IMG/VR virus record: IMGVR_UViG_3300049053_000026
Span: 1 to 31,744 of that record
Origin: a virus
DNA length: 31,744 nt
Direction: 5' to 3' (one strand)
The first letter of the stretch is position 1; every line of letters begins with the position of its first letter. The notes below the pieces were generated by a model that was given only the letters and a program-made list of their open reading frames with translations, ran no database searches and was not told where the DNA came from. Both the position numbers and the translations under genes were made by a program. This document shows positions 1-6,619 of the stretch, in pieces.

Positions 1-77
1 GAGCGGGCGGGGTGTGCGCGGGCGCGGAAGTCGTGGCGGAGACTCGCGGGCATCGGGGCGCCCTGGTGGTGTCCCAT
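1..77 (-). CDS. Start of an unknown early gene, cut by the window edge
   Basis: A minus-strand reading frame begins with ATG at 77-75, four bases past the stop of the preceding gene (TGA at 83-81), and stays open to the window edge for about 25 codons. The visible peptide is rich in Arg, His and Ala and shows no domain. Its close spacing fits the tightly packed early operon. The ribosome site in front is weak (GAG within the end of the upstream gene), so both the start and the gene itself are uncertain. Confidence 0.35.
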   Translation of the reverse strand, partial: MGHHQGAPMPASLRHDFRARAHPAR

Positions 78-80
78 GGC

Positions 81-596
81 TCACTCGCTGCCCTCGTCCG
101 TGCCCCAGGCCTCGCACGCGGCGTCCAGCTCGTCCGCGTGCTCCCACGAGTCGCCGATGGGATGGCTGGTCCAAGAGGACGGACCACCGTCGAAACTGGT
201 GGGCCGGATCTTGCGGAAGACGACCTTGCGGGCCGCCTCGACGACCGCGGCCGGGCTGGCGTAGCCGTACACGGGCAGAGAGGTCGGCATCCGGCTTTCT
301 CCGTGAGGTTCGACGATTTCGGCAAACAGCCACTGTGGGCCGCGGTCCGGTTCGCCGTACTCGGCCTCGAAGCCGGTGTGCCACTCCCAGATCAGCAGCA
401 GGCCATGAGGCCAGTCTTCGGCGTGGCTGGTTTGCTGGAAGTCCAACTCGATGACGGCGTTGAGGTAGCAGTGCGTGCCGCGGGTCTCGCAGTCGTCGGT
501 ACGGAAGTCCTCCGTCGGCAGACCGGCGTTGTCGAGGGCCGTCCAGACGGCCTCGATGTAGTCGTCGTGCGGAAGTGTGCGCGGTGCGGTCGTCAT
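81..596 (-). CDS. Acidic conserved hypothetical early protein (171 aa)
   Basis: Soluble acidic protein with no membrane segment. The frame is open further upstream, but that part is Arg-rich and reads as the shadow of the neighbouring gene. The chosen ATG at 596-594 overlaps the stop of the replication initiator by 4 nt (ATGA) and follows a GAAAGG ribosome site. The sequence has many Trp, Asp and Glu, including a LIWEWHTGFEAEYGEPDRGP stretch, which is a globular composition. I recognise no domain. It is the last complete gene of the leftward early operon in this window and is probably co-translated with the initiator. Function unknown. Confidence 0.75.
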   Translation of the reverse strand: MTTAPRTLPHDDYIEAVWTALDNAGLPTEDFRTDDCETRGTHCYLNAVIELDFQQTSHAEDWPHGLLLIWEWHTGFEAEYGEPDRGPQWLFAEIVEPHGESRMPTSLPVYGYASPAAVVEAARKVVFRKIRPTSFDGGPSSWTSHPIGDSWEHADELDAACEAWGTDEGSE

Positions 597-1465
597 GCGC
601 TGTGCCTTTCGTGGTTGATGTGGAACTGCTGGCAGCCGTCGCACAGGCCGGTGGTGCCGTAGGGCAGCGGCATGGAGCACTCGGGGTCGGCGCACCGGGC
701 GAGGGGCTCACGGGCGCGGACCGCGGCGAGCGCTGCATCGCGCGGCTTGCCCGCCTCTCCTGCGCCCGTCGATGACTCGTCTTTGCCGGCCTCGCCCGCG
801 CGCTGCTGTGGCTGAGGTGAAAGGCCAGCCAGAGTGTGGTCGGGGAGGGGGTCCCTACCGTAGGTAGGGCTGTACTGGTAGACCCCCGCTACGGACGCTG
901 TCCGGAACGCGTCCACTGACGCTTTCCGGGGGCGTCCATGGACGCTGTCCGGATCCGCGCGGGGCGCTCCGGAACCCCCGGCACGGACGCTGTCCGGAAC
1001 GCGTCCACGGACGCTGTCCGACGGGTTTTCCACAGCGTCTGTGGACGCTGTCCGGGTCACCTCAGCGACCTGCTCGGCCTTCTTCTTCGCGTAGGCCTTC
1101 CGCTGCCGGGTGTCCGTCATGTGGTGGATATGTGAGGCCCAGTCGAGGCCCTTGCTCCCGATCGGGATGAGCAGCTGGTACATCGCGGACGCGTTCGGCC
1201 GGCGCTTGCGGGCGAGGACACCGACCCCCATGAGGACCTTCACGGCGCGCGTGACGGTCTCCTGCGAGCAGCCGGACAGGGTGGCGAGGGTGTCCCGTCC
1301 GGGGAAGGCGTTGGAGCCGTCGGCGTCTGCATAGGTGGCGATCCACATGCCCACGGTCACGACGCGCGCCACTTCGGGGATGCGCCGGCCGACGCGTAGG
1401 ACCTCGGCCCGGAGGGCGTTGGTCCACGCGTTGCGAACGCTCTGCACGCGGTCGTCAGTGCTCAC
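593..1465 (-). CDS. Winged-helix replication initiator with internal iterons
   Basis: 290-aa protein that probably binds the phage origin. Residues about 28-102 form a helix-turn-helix/winged-helix domain (TLATLSGCSQETVTRAVKVL, then GVLARKR and a beta wing) of the kind seen in phage and plasmid initiators. A basic stretch (KAYAKKKAEQ) and a low-complexity linker at about 138-195 follow. This linker is encoded by repeated DNA (iterons at 892-1054). The C-terminus carries four cysteines (C258, C263, C275, C278), a likely zinc knuckle. The GTG at 1465-1463 was chosen because the longer frame upstream is Arg-rich shadow sequence and the neighbour's stop lies at 1489. An initiator gene that contains its own origin matches lambda O. 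The specific role is inferred; a transcription regulator is the alternative. Confidence 0.7.
   Translation of the reverse strand: MSTDDRVQSVRNAWTNALRAEVLRVGRRIPEVARVVTVGMWIATYADADGSNAFPGRDTLATLSGCSQETVTRAVKVLMGVGVLARKRRPNASAMYQLLIPIGSKGLDWASHIHHMTDTRQRKAYAKKKAEQVAEVTRTASTDAVENPSDSVRGRVPDSVRAGGSGAPRADPDSVHGRPRKASVDAFRTASVAGVYQYSPTYGRDPLPDHTLAGLSPQPQQRAGEAGKDESSTGAGEAGKPRDAALAAVRAREPLARCADPECSMPLPYGTTGLCDGCQQFHINHERHSA
853..869. repeat. Small inverted repeat beside the iterons
   Basis: CCCTAC-cgtag-GTAGGG forms a perfect 6-bp-arm inverted repeat 22 bp from the first iteron, inside the initiator gene. It may be part of the origin or just coding sequence. Confidence 0.35.
892..1054. repeat. Iteron array, probable phage replication origin
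   Basis: The 13-bp motif CGGACGCTGTCCG, itself an inverted repeat (CGGAC-gct-GTCCG), occurs exactly at 892-904, 984-996 and 1008-1020. One-mismatch copies (TGGACGCTGTCCG) lie at 939-951 and 1042-1054, and a weaker copy at 916-928. A decayed unit sits near 962-973. Start-to-start spacing is mostly 23-24 bp, about two helix turns. Several units are preceded by GCGTCC, which forms a second palindrome with the following GGACGC. The array lies in the linker part of the initiator gene. Phased palindromic repeats next to an HTH protein are the usual sign of an initiator-bound origin. Confidence 0.65.
1026..1045 (+). promoter_or_regulatory. DnaA-box-like site within the iteron array
   Basis: TTTTCCACA at 1026-1034 differs by one base from the Streptomyces DnaA box TTGTCCACA and by one from the general TTATCCACA. 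It is part of a perfect inverted repeat, TCCACAG-cgt-CTGTGGA (1029-1045), which gives a box-like core on each strand. It lies between the fifth and sixth iterons. Host DnaA binding is inferred. Confidence 0.45.
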
Positions 1466-1488
1466 CTGGATCTCGTCTCTCGGTTCGT

Positions 1489-1977
1489 TCAGGCCTGGCT
1501 GGTGGACAGGGAGCGGCGTTCGTGGGCCGCGTTGCGCAGGCGGCGCCGGTAGAGGGCGGCTTGGCACGGCGGGCACAGCGGGATTCCGTGCCGCTCGTGC
1601 AGGTCGACGCCCCGGGCCTTGCCGCAGTGGCCGGTCCACTCGGCGATCGCGGCCGGGTCGTCGATGGTGTCGTCGTCCCAGGCCCCGACGGGCGCCCAAC
1701 GAGCGGCCGCCGCGCGGGCCTTGGTATGGCGGACGCTGACTGGGTCGACACCGTGTGTGGCTGGGTCAGCGCAGCTCAGCCGGTTGTAGACGTTGGCCAC
1801 CAGGCGCGCGGTCGACATGGGCACGGTGGATGCGGTGAGCAGCTGGGATAGCTGGTACTCGGTCATGCCGAGCCAGTTGGCGAGGCGGGCGTGCGGGTAG
1901 CCGACCGTTCCCAGGGCGTGGGGGCGGGGGCGGATCGTTCCCGCCGCGTGCACGCTCGCCTCCGGACGGGCCGTCAT
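1489..1977 (-). CDS. Small HTH-like protein with C-terminal CxxC motif (162 aa)
   Basis: The ATG at 1977-1975 overlaps the upstream stop (ATGA). Residues about 30-62 (ARLANWLGMTEYQLSQLLTA, then MSTARLVANVYNRL) look like a short helix-turn-helix segment. The C-terminal third contains HCGKARGVDLHERHGIPLCP, continuing as PC. This is the H/C...H.R.G...C..C pattern common in small actinophage proteins and probably binds zinc. It lies directly before the initiator gene in the leftward early operon, 23 nt away, so a part in early DNA transactions or transcription is plausible. That is inference; the family is not otherwise known to me. Confidence 0.7.
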   Translation of the reverse strand: MTARPEASVHAAGTIRPRPHALGTVGYPHARLANWLGMTEYQLSQLLTASTVPMSTARLVANVYNRLSCADPATHGVDPVSVRHTKARAAAARWAPVGAWDDDTIDDPAAIAEWTGHCGKARGVDLHERHGIPLCPPCQAALYRRRLRNAAHERRSLSTSQA

Positions 1978-2423
1978 GCCGCACCGCCGAAGATGGCGTC
2001 GTACAGGACATCAGCCCTCTGGTTCGCCTCCCGCATGGGCCGGTCCGCCAAGTGCTCGCCCGCGATGCACCCCTTCATTCCGCAGGTTGGCAGTGCCTTC
2101 CCGACCGGCTCGCGCCCGTTGTGCAGCACGAAGGCCACTCGCGGCGCAGCCTGGGGAACCTGCCGGTAGCAGACGCGAGGGGTGCCGTCCTTGTCGCGGT
2201 AGCCGATCCAACGCACGTGCCCGCCGTCGATCGGCTCAGCGAACTGGCGGAACGCGTCTTCGAGAGAGACATAGGTGTTCCGTCGCCCACGCCGGGGCGC
2301 CGGAAGACCGAGGGCGTCGCGTGTCTTCTGAACGGTGAGCGGTGCTACATGGAGCTGGCGGGCGATCTGTATCTGCGGGACGCCGGCACGGAGCAGCTCG
2401 GCGATGTCGGCGCGGACCTTCAT
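1974..2423 (-). CDS. HTH protein with HNH-like zinc motif (149 aa)
   Basis: The N-terminus (ADIAELLRAGVPQIQIARQL, then HVAPLTVQKTRDALGLP) is a clear homeodomain-like helix-turn-helix at about residues 4-40. The C-terminal half ends with TCGMKGCIAGEHL. This matches the C...C...EHL cysteine-histidine signature of HNH-related phage proteins, although the full catalytic HNH set is not obvious. The ATG at 2423-2421 follows GAGGAAG and overlaps the upstream stop (ATGA). The longer upstream frame is discarded as Arg-rich shadow. Likely a DNA-binding early protein. Endonuclease activity cannot be claimed from the sequence. Confidence 0.75.
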   Translation of the reverse strand: MKVRADIAELLRAGVPQIQIARQLHVAPLTVQKTRDALGLPAPRRGRRNTYVSLEDAFRQFAEPIDGGHVRWIGYRDKDGTPRVCYRQVPQAAPRVAFVLHNGREPVGKALPTCGMKGCIAGEHLADRPMREANQRADVLYDAIFGGAA

Positions 2424-2755
2424 GCTTCCTCGCCGCCCTTCTGCTGCTCGTCGCGGACGGCCGGCCGCAGCCGGTCGCACCCTGCATCGACCTCGGGCGG
2501 ACCAACGCGCTCGTAGAGGCCAGCGAGCGCAGCCAACTGCTCGTTCAGGTGGTCGTCGAGTTCCTCGAGGAGACGCAGCGCGTCGGGGCCGACGTCGTGC
2601 TGTACGCCGGTCAGGAGCGGCATACGGTTTCGGGCGGCGGCCACGATCAGGTCACGCTTGAGGGGCTCCCGGAGCGCGCGGCGTACCTGCCACGCGCAGA
2701 AGAGGGCGCCGACGATGGAGACGGCGATGATGACGATGACCTTGTCTGTGCTCAT
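2420..2755 (-). CDS. Small membrane-anchored early protein (111 aa)
   Basis: The start ATG at 2755-2753 overlaps the upstream stop (ATGA). Residues 5-25 (KVIVIIAVSIVGALFCAWQV) form one hydrophobic helix. A charged, mostly helical cytoplasmic-looking tail follows (RRALREPLKRD, then RLLEELDDHLNEQLAALAGL), which may form a short coiled coil. The layout is a bitopic protein with a short outside N-terminus or a signal anchor. Its place among DNA-binding genes gives no clear function. Membrane proteins in early operons can act in superinfection exclusion or host takeover, but nothing here shows that. Confidence 0.7.
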   Translation of the reverse strand: MSTDKVIVIIAVSIVGALFCAWQVRRALREPLKRDLIVAAARNRMPLLTGVQHDVGPDALRLLEELDDHLNEQLAALAGLYERVGPPEVDAGCDRLRPAVRDEQQKGGEEA

Positions 2756-3123
2756 GCCGCGCTCCGGTTGCGGTAGCCGGCGGTGCCCATCCACGTGCGG
2801 CAGATCGACGAGTGCACCGTCGCGCGCTTCGACTTGGCGTAGCCGCACGCCTCGATGACACCGGCCGCCGCCGCCCGGAGGAACGCGGGCCCCCACCGGT
2901 TCGGGCTGTCCGGCTCGTCGACCAGGCCCTCGGCGATGAGGTCCGCGGCCTGGAACTCGACGCCACGGCGGGCCATCAGCTCGATGGCGGCCGCGCAGGC
3001 GTCGGCCCACTCGATGGGCGTGTTCGCCTGGGCGAGGGCCATGCCGTCGGCTTTCGCCGCCTCCCCGGCGGACGGGCCGACGGCGCCCTGCACGGGCTCG
3101 GGGAACTGGAGTTGCTCCGTCAC
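2752..3123 (-). CDS. Conserved actinophage-type early protein (123 aa)
   Basis: Starts at GTG 3123-3121, which overlaps the upstream stop (GTGA); the longer frame upstream is shadow. After an acidic N-terminus, the segment WADACAAAIELMARRGVEFQ, then AADLIAEGL, DEPDSPNRWGPAFLRAAAA and GVIEACGYAKSKRATVHSS is mostly helical with a basic C-terminal end. It reads like the small winged-helix-like proteins found beside phage replication genes: a helix bundle, then GY.KS.R.T.H and a W.G turn. I know this pattern only as a conserved hypothetical. A DNA-binding or replisome-adaptor role is possible but unproven. Confidence 0.7.
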   Translation of the reverse strand: MTEQLQFPEPVQGAVGPSAGEAAKADGMALAQANTPIEWADACAAAIELMARRGVEFQAADLIAEGLVDEPDSPNRWGPAFLRAAAAGVIEACGYAKSKRATVHSSICRTWMGTAGYRNRSAA

Positions 3124-3572
3124 GGTCGGCCGCCGCCCTTCTTCTGCTCGATGGCCAGGCGGCTGATGCCTGCGACGGTCGCGAGGAGAGCGCCGATGGA
3201 GGCGACGTACTGGTCGCAGTCCGCTTCGAGCGCGGTTTGGAAGAGTGCGAGCGCCGTCTTGGTGTCTCGGTTGCTGTAGGCGACGAGGAAGCGCGCGGCG
3301 AAGGCCTTGGGCGGGTCTTCGTCCAACGAGCCGGGGACCAGCTGCTGGAGAGCCCACATGCCGCCGTTCTCAGGCCGCGGCGCGCGGTCGCCGTAGATCT
3401 GGCAGAGCATGTGCTCGCCTGCGGAGGCGATGGCGCAGCACACGCCGTACATCCGGTTGTTGTCGGAGTTAGTGCCGATCGTGATCAGGTGCTGCGCGGC
3501 TTCGTCAGCGTTCCCGGCGACGGCATGGGCAAGCGCCTCGAAGACGTGCTCTGCAGTGGTGTCGAGGTTCAC
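3120..3572 (-). CDS. Hypothetical helical early protein (150 aa)
   Basis: GTG start at 3572-3570 overlaps the exonuclease stop (GTGA), so it is probably translated by coupling. The protein is almost entirely helical, with repeated small-residue helices (HVFEALAHAVAGNADEAAQH, then LVAYSNRDTKTALALFQTAL) that resemble a degenerate TPR-like fold. It ends in a basic tail (EQKKGGGRP). No catalytic motif or membrane segment is evident. Its position directly after the exonuclease suggests a partner or accessory early protein, which is inference from order alone. Confidence 0.7.
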   Translation of the reverse strand: MNLDTTAEHVFEALAHAVAGNADEAAQHLITIGTNSDNNRMYGVCCAIASAGEHMLCQIYGDRAPRPENGGMWALQQLVPGSLDEDPPKAFAARFLVAYSNRDTKTALALFQTALEADCDQYVASIGALLATVAGISRLAIEQKKGGGRP

Positions 3573-4267
3573 TGGTGCCCCCCGTGCATGCGCGAGAGGG
3601 CGTCACCGGCCATCTCGGCCAGCTGCTCGTCGGAGGCCGCGAAGAAGGCGTCCGGGACGGTGACCGCGTCCCACACGGCGCGCGCCCAGCGGGCGTCACC
3701 CAGCGCGGTGTGCGCGACCTCCGGGGCCGGGGCCTCGACCTGCACGTGCCGGGAAACGTCGTGCGAGTGCCACGGCCAGCCGACCGCGCGGGCGACCTTG
3801 CTGTACCAGGTGGCGTCGCAGTCGTTCCGTGTCCGCTCGGCGGCCCGCCCGTACAGGGAGCCGACGGCGAGGGTGACGATGTCGACCGTGCGGTAGTGCC
3901 AGGGCGCCGCGTCACCGTAGTAGCGGGCGAACAGGTTGCGGATCATGTCGGCGTCGAACGCCGGGTTCGAGCCGATGAGGACGGCGCCATCGAGGAGGTG
4001 GTGCAGTCGGGTGGCCACGATGTGCGGGTCGTTCCAGCGCCAGTCCGGGGCCGACGTGCGCTCGTGGTACCGGTTGATCTCCAGGGCCTGCGGGTCGGCA
4101 TTCGACAGGTCCGGCTTGATCCGGAAGATGTGCTCTTCGTCGCGGCCGTCGGCGCGCAGGATGACGGCGATCTCCCACGCGTCGTGTACGAACGGGTCCA
4201 GGCCGATCGTCTCGCAGTCGACGAACGCGAGGAGTTTCGGCTTCCTCGTGGGTCGGGTGCTGCTCAT
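3569..4267 (-). CDS. DnaQ-like DEDDh 3'-5' exonuclease (232 aa)
   Basis: A metal-dependent exonuclease of the DnaQ/RNase T superfamily that removes nucleotides from 3' ends using two divalent metals. The family motifs are visible in order: Exo I FVDCETIGLD (D17, E19), Exo II IGSNPAFDADMI (D105) and Exo III AHTALGDARWA (H186, D191). This is the DEDDh type, with His five residues before the last Asp. The length suits a stand-alone proofreading-like domain; no polymerase or BRCT part is fused. ATG at 4267-4265 follows GAAAG. Phages use such enzymes in replication, recombination or host nucleic-acid turnover; which applies here cannot be told. It is the clearest enzyme of the early operon. Confidence 0.85.
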   Translation of the reverse strand: MSSTRPTRKPKLLAFVDCETIGLDPFVHDAWEIAVILRADGRDEEHIFRIKPDLSNADPQALEINRYHERTSAPDWRWNDPHIVATRLHHLLDGAVLIGSNPAFDADMIRNLFARYYGDAAPWHYRTVDIVTLAVGSLYGRAAERTRNDCDATWYSKVARAVGWPWHSHDVSRHVQVEAPAPEVAHTALGDARWARAVWDAVTVPDAFFAASDEQLAEMAGDALSRMHGGHQ

Positions 4268-4292
4268 GGTGCTCGCTTTCTGAGTGTGGGGT

Positions 4293-4337
4293 GCCGGGGC
4301 CCCGCCCGGCGGGGGATGTGATGGGCGGGGCCCCGGC
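4293..4337 (-). terminator. Long GC hairpin between two early genes
   Basis: A perfect 15-bp stem, GCCGGGGCCCCGCCC (4293-4307) paired with GGGCGGGGCCCCGGC (4323-4337), encloses a 15-nt loop. It lies in the 119-nt gap between the end of the small membrane gene (4387) and the exonuclease start (4267). No U-run follows. It may be a partial terminator or an RNA processing or stability structure that sets exonuclease levels. Confidence 0.55.
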
Positions 4338-4386
4338 CGGCCGCCGAGCCCGGAACGGGGGAGGCTCGACGCGGCCTGTCAGGTGG

Positions 4387-4587
4387 TCAGTTGGCGCGGT
4401 GGCGGCCGTGCTGCGGAACGGGGTCGTCGTCCGGCTGGACGTGTCCGTGCCGCGCCCGGTGCGGGAGTTGCTGCTGCCGCATGTGATGGGCGGCGCGGCC
4501 GACGAGCGTGGGGACATCGAAAAGCGCGAAGAGGAAGAACACGGCCCACACGGCGGTCAGCCACAGCAGCCACTCGAGGGCGCTCAC
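4387..4587 (-). CDS. Small single-span membrane protein (66 aa)
   Basis: GTG start at 4587-4585 overlaps the upstream stop (GTGA). Residues 4-26 (LEWLLWLTAVWAVFFLFALF) make one strongly hydrophobic, Trp/Phe-rich membrane helix. The tail is polar and His/Arg/Gln-rich (HHMRQQQLPHRARHGHVQPD). Overlapping frames here are less protein-like. It is the second membrane protein of the early operon. Function unknown. Confidence 0.6.
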   Translation of the reverse strand: MSALEWLLWLTAVWAVFFLFALFDVPTLVGRAAHHMRQQQLPHRARHGHVQPDDDPVPQHGRHRAN

Positions 4588-5126
4588 TCGTCAGCGTCCG
4601 GGTCGTACTCGGCGGGGACCTCGAGGGGGGTGACGATGTAGCCGATGCCGAACGGCTTGTCGCGGTCACCGAGGTCGAACAGCTCCTCTGGAGAGTCGTC
4701 TTCGGTGGGCTCGTCGGTGCGCCATTCCAGCGACGCTCCGGGTGTCTCGCGGCGCGCGACCGTCATGCAGTGGTCTCGGGCGGCCTCGCGGGTGCGGTAG
4801 TAGCCCATGACGATCGACTCGTGCTCGGCCCGGTACACGGTCCCGAGCGCGGCCTCCAGTTCGTCGACGCGATCCAGCAGCCACTCGATGACCGGAGCCA
4901 GATCCTTCCCAAGCGGCATCGGCACCCGGCGTGGGAAACCGTTCGGGGAGAGGGCACCGCGCATGTTCAACGCGTCGTTCCGCAGGGCAACCAGCTCGGC
5001 GGCCTTCTCCGGCGACATCAGCAGCTGCGCCGATTCGAGTGCGAGCGCGATGCCGGCGGCCGTCCGATTCTGGGTGAGCGCGGCATTGATGACACCCGCC
5101 ACCGAGTTCACGAGCTTCGTGTTCAT
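4584..5126 (-). CDS. Hypothetical early protein with helical N-terminus (180 aa)
   Basis: ATG at 5126-5124 overlaps the upstream stop (ATGA). The N-terminal 90 residues are helical (LVNSVAGVINAALTQNRTAA, then PVIEWLLDRVDELEAALGTV), suggesting an oligomerising domain with a short coiled coil. A middle alpha/beta part (ESIVMGYYRTREAARDHCMT) and a very acidic C-terminus (EPTEDDSPEELFDLGDRD) follow. There is no membrane segment or catalytic signature. Acidic tails in small phage proteins sometimes mark DNA mimics or partner-binding tails, but there is no direct evidence for that here. Confidence 0.7.
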   Translation of the reverse strand: MNTKLVNSVAGVINAALTQNRTAAGIALALESAQLLMSPEKAAELVALRNDALNMRGALSPNGFPRRVPMPLGKDLAPVIEWLLDRVDELEAALGTVYRAEHESIVMGYYRTREAARDHCMTVARRETPGASLEWRTDEPTEDDSPEELFDLGDRDKPFGIGYIVTPLEVPAEYDPDADE

Positions 5127-5692
5127 GCCGCCACGACCTCTCGCTTAGCACCGATCGGCGTGGCCTGGAACTTTCGGCGCCACCGGTAGCTGGGGTTCGG
5201 GGCCTTGGTCTCGGTCCACTCGATCGGGCCGTGGCACTTCCGCAGCGGGTTGTGGTACCAAACCCGGCGCATGGCCAGGTCGCCACACCCGGGACAGGCG
5301 ATCACCGGTCCGATCGGGTTGCCGGTCAGCTCGACGCGCTCGAAGTCGTCCAGTCGCCGGAACTCCAAATCACCGCTGAGGATTCGCGTACCGTCCAGCT
5401 CGATGTCGGTGTAGTCGTCCGCCCAGTAGGCGAGGGCGGCATCCTCGTTCTCCGCGTTCACCCACACGACGCGGGTGACGGTCTCGACGACGACGATCGG
5501 GAACCTGCGCTCGTCCACACCCCACGTGTTCGCGGGCCGGGTGCGCTCCAGCAGCGCTGCGATTGCCGGGGCGGGCTCGTTCGGGACGACTCGCGGCCAC
5601 GACTCGTTCAGGTACTTGTGGGGGCCGGAGTGCTTCAGGTCCCGCTCGCACTCACGCCAGGAGTCGCCGGGCATCGGCTCGCCGCACTTCAC
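5123..5692 (-). CDS. Zinc-ribbon early protein (189 aa)
   Basis: Starts at GTG 5692-5690, overlapping the preceding stop (GTGA); the longer upstream frame is Arg/Gly-rich shadow. Two likely zinc-binding regions are visible. The N-terminal CGEPMPGDSWRECERDLKHS, then GPHKY, fits the C...C...H.GPH pattern of small actinophage proteins. The C-terminal part contains CPGCG followed by a distant Cys/His pair (RKCHGPIEW). Between them is an alpha/beta stretch (PIVVVETVTRVVWVNAENED). A nucleic-acid-binding or scaffold role is a guess from the zinc motifs. Confidence 0.7.
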   Translation of the reverse strand: MKCGEPMPGDSWRECERDLKHSGPHKYLNESWPRVVPNEPAPAIAALLERTRPANTWGVDERRFPIVVVETVTRVVWVNAENEDAALAYWADDYTDIELDGTRILSGDLEFRRLDDFERVELTGNPIGPVIACPGCGDLAMRRVWYHNPLRKCHGPIEWTETKAPNPSYRWRRKFQATPIGAKREVVAA

Positions 5693-6048
5693 GCCGCCAC
5701 CTCGCTGAGGATGCGCGGCGCCTTGACCTGGTCGGTGGTGAGCAGGATGCCGTGGACGGAGATCGTGACCTGAATGCCCGCCTGGACGGCGGACCCCTCC
5801 AGCCAGGACTCCCGGCCGCGGGGGTGCAGCAGCACGTCCTCCGGCGCGACACCGAGCACGGCCAGCCACTCGTTGAACTCGGTGGGCGTGTGCACGCTCA
5901 GGTCCAGGGTTGCGGCCTTGCCCAACCACGGCCGGTGGATGGTGACGTAGGGGGAAGGCAGATCGGGGTGCTGGTGCGCCAGTTCGGCGAGCACGTCGAT
6001 CGTCGACGCCTGAAGGGAGATCGGGTCGGTTGTACGCTCAGTGGTCAC
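5689..6048 (-). CDS. Hypothetical early protein (119 aa)
   Basis: GTG start at 6048-6046 with an AGAGG ribosome site 6 nt upstream. It is a small alpha/beta protein (PYVTIHRPWLGKAATLDLSV, then AVQAGIQVTISVHGILLTTD) with alternating beta strands and no Cys, membrane or catalytic motif. It heads a run of coupled genes downstream of the excisionase-like gene and is separated from it by 89 nt of non-coding DNA. I do not recognise the family. Confidence 0.65.
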   Translation of the reverse strand: MTTERTTDPISLQASTIDVLAELAHQHPDLPSPYVTIHRPWLGKAATLDLSVHTPTEFNEWLAVLGVAPEDVLLHPRGRESWLEGSAVQAGIQVTISVHGILLTTDQVKAPRILSEVAA

Positions 6049-6137
6049 GGTGACCTCTGCTTTCTGGTTGGTAGGGGCGCCGGTCGGGGGTCGCCAGGCC
6101 GGGCAAAGTCGGGCGGCCCTTCGGCGCGTTCGGGGGT

Positions 6138-6410
6138 TCAGGCGCTAAGCGGCTCGACGGCCGTGCGCTCGTTCTGGCGGCGCAGGTCGTCGGCGGTGAA
6201 CGTGATCCGTCCGCCGTCACGGTGGTGGAACACCTCGCGCCGGTAGCAGCGCTCACGCAGAACGCGGACGCTGCGGTACGGCAGCAGCTGCAGGGCGACG
6301 ACCTCTTCGGGCGTCCAGCGACGGAATTCGGCTCCGTCGTGCTGCGTGGGGAGCGCGGTGGGGGTGCGCTTCTTGGTGGTGGGGGTGCGCTTCGTGGCCT
6401 TGGCGGTCAC
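6138..6410 (-). CDS. Excisionase/MerR-like winged-helix protein (90 aa)
   Basis: Probable recombination directionality factor or small DNA-binding switch protein. A Lys/Thr/Pro-rich N-terminus (KATKRTPTTKKRTPT) precedes one winged-helix unit (YRSVRVLRERCYRREVFHHR, then DGGRITFTADDLRRQ). The short helix pair, a beta wing with an Arg-Ile pair and a closing helix is the pattern of Xis and Streptomyces element excisionases. GTG start at 6410-6408 overlaps the Cro-like gene stop (GTGA). Early expression beside the switch suits excision. An early transcription regulator is the alternative. Confidence 0.6.
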   Translation of the reverse strand: MTAKATKRTPTTKKRTPTALPTQHDGAEFRRWTPEEVVALQLLPYRSVRVLRERCYRREVFHHRDGGRITFTADDLRRQNERTAVEPLSA

Positions 6411-6619
6411 GGTGTCGTCTCCTCGTCGAGGATCAGGCTCTCCGGGATTCGGAGGGCAGCGGCCACCCTGCGGAGCTGCTCAGAGCCGACGTCCCGTATC
6501 TGCTCACGTTCCAGGCGGGACAGGTATCCGCGATTCAGGCCAGTTTGAGCTTCCAGCTCGGGAAGGCTCAGCTTCCGACCAAGGCGGATGCCTCTGATCA
6601 TGCGTCCATTGGGCTTCAC
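6407..6619 (-). CDS. Cro-like Xre-family DNA-binding protein (70 aa)
   Basis: A single lambda-repressor-type HTH (IRGIRLGRKLSLPELEAQTG, then LNRGYLSRLEREQI) fills the protein; there is no oligomerisation or cleavage domain. It is the first gene of the leftward early operon and is divergent from the larger Xre repressor at 6826, the classic Cro position. GTG at 6619-6617 is the longest start; ATG at 6601-6599 is possible. Neither has a strong ribosome site, so a leaderless or short-leader message is conceivable. It probably represses the repressor promoter or the early promoter in the 206-bp control region. Confidence 0.7.
   Translation of the reverse strand: MKPNGRMIRGIRLGRKLSLPELEAQTGLNRGYLSRLEREQIRDVGSEQLRRVAAALRIPESLILDEETTP

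Noticed and set aside
892-1054. CRISPR-like array.
   Set aside because: Repeat units are only 13 bp, spacers about 10 bp and themselves similar. The array lies inside an open reading frame with no cas gene, which fits iterons better.
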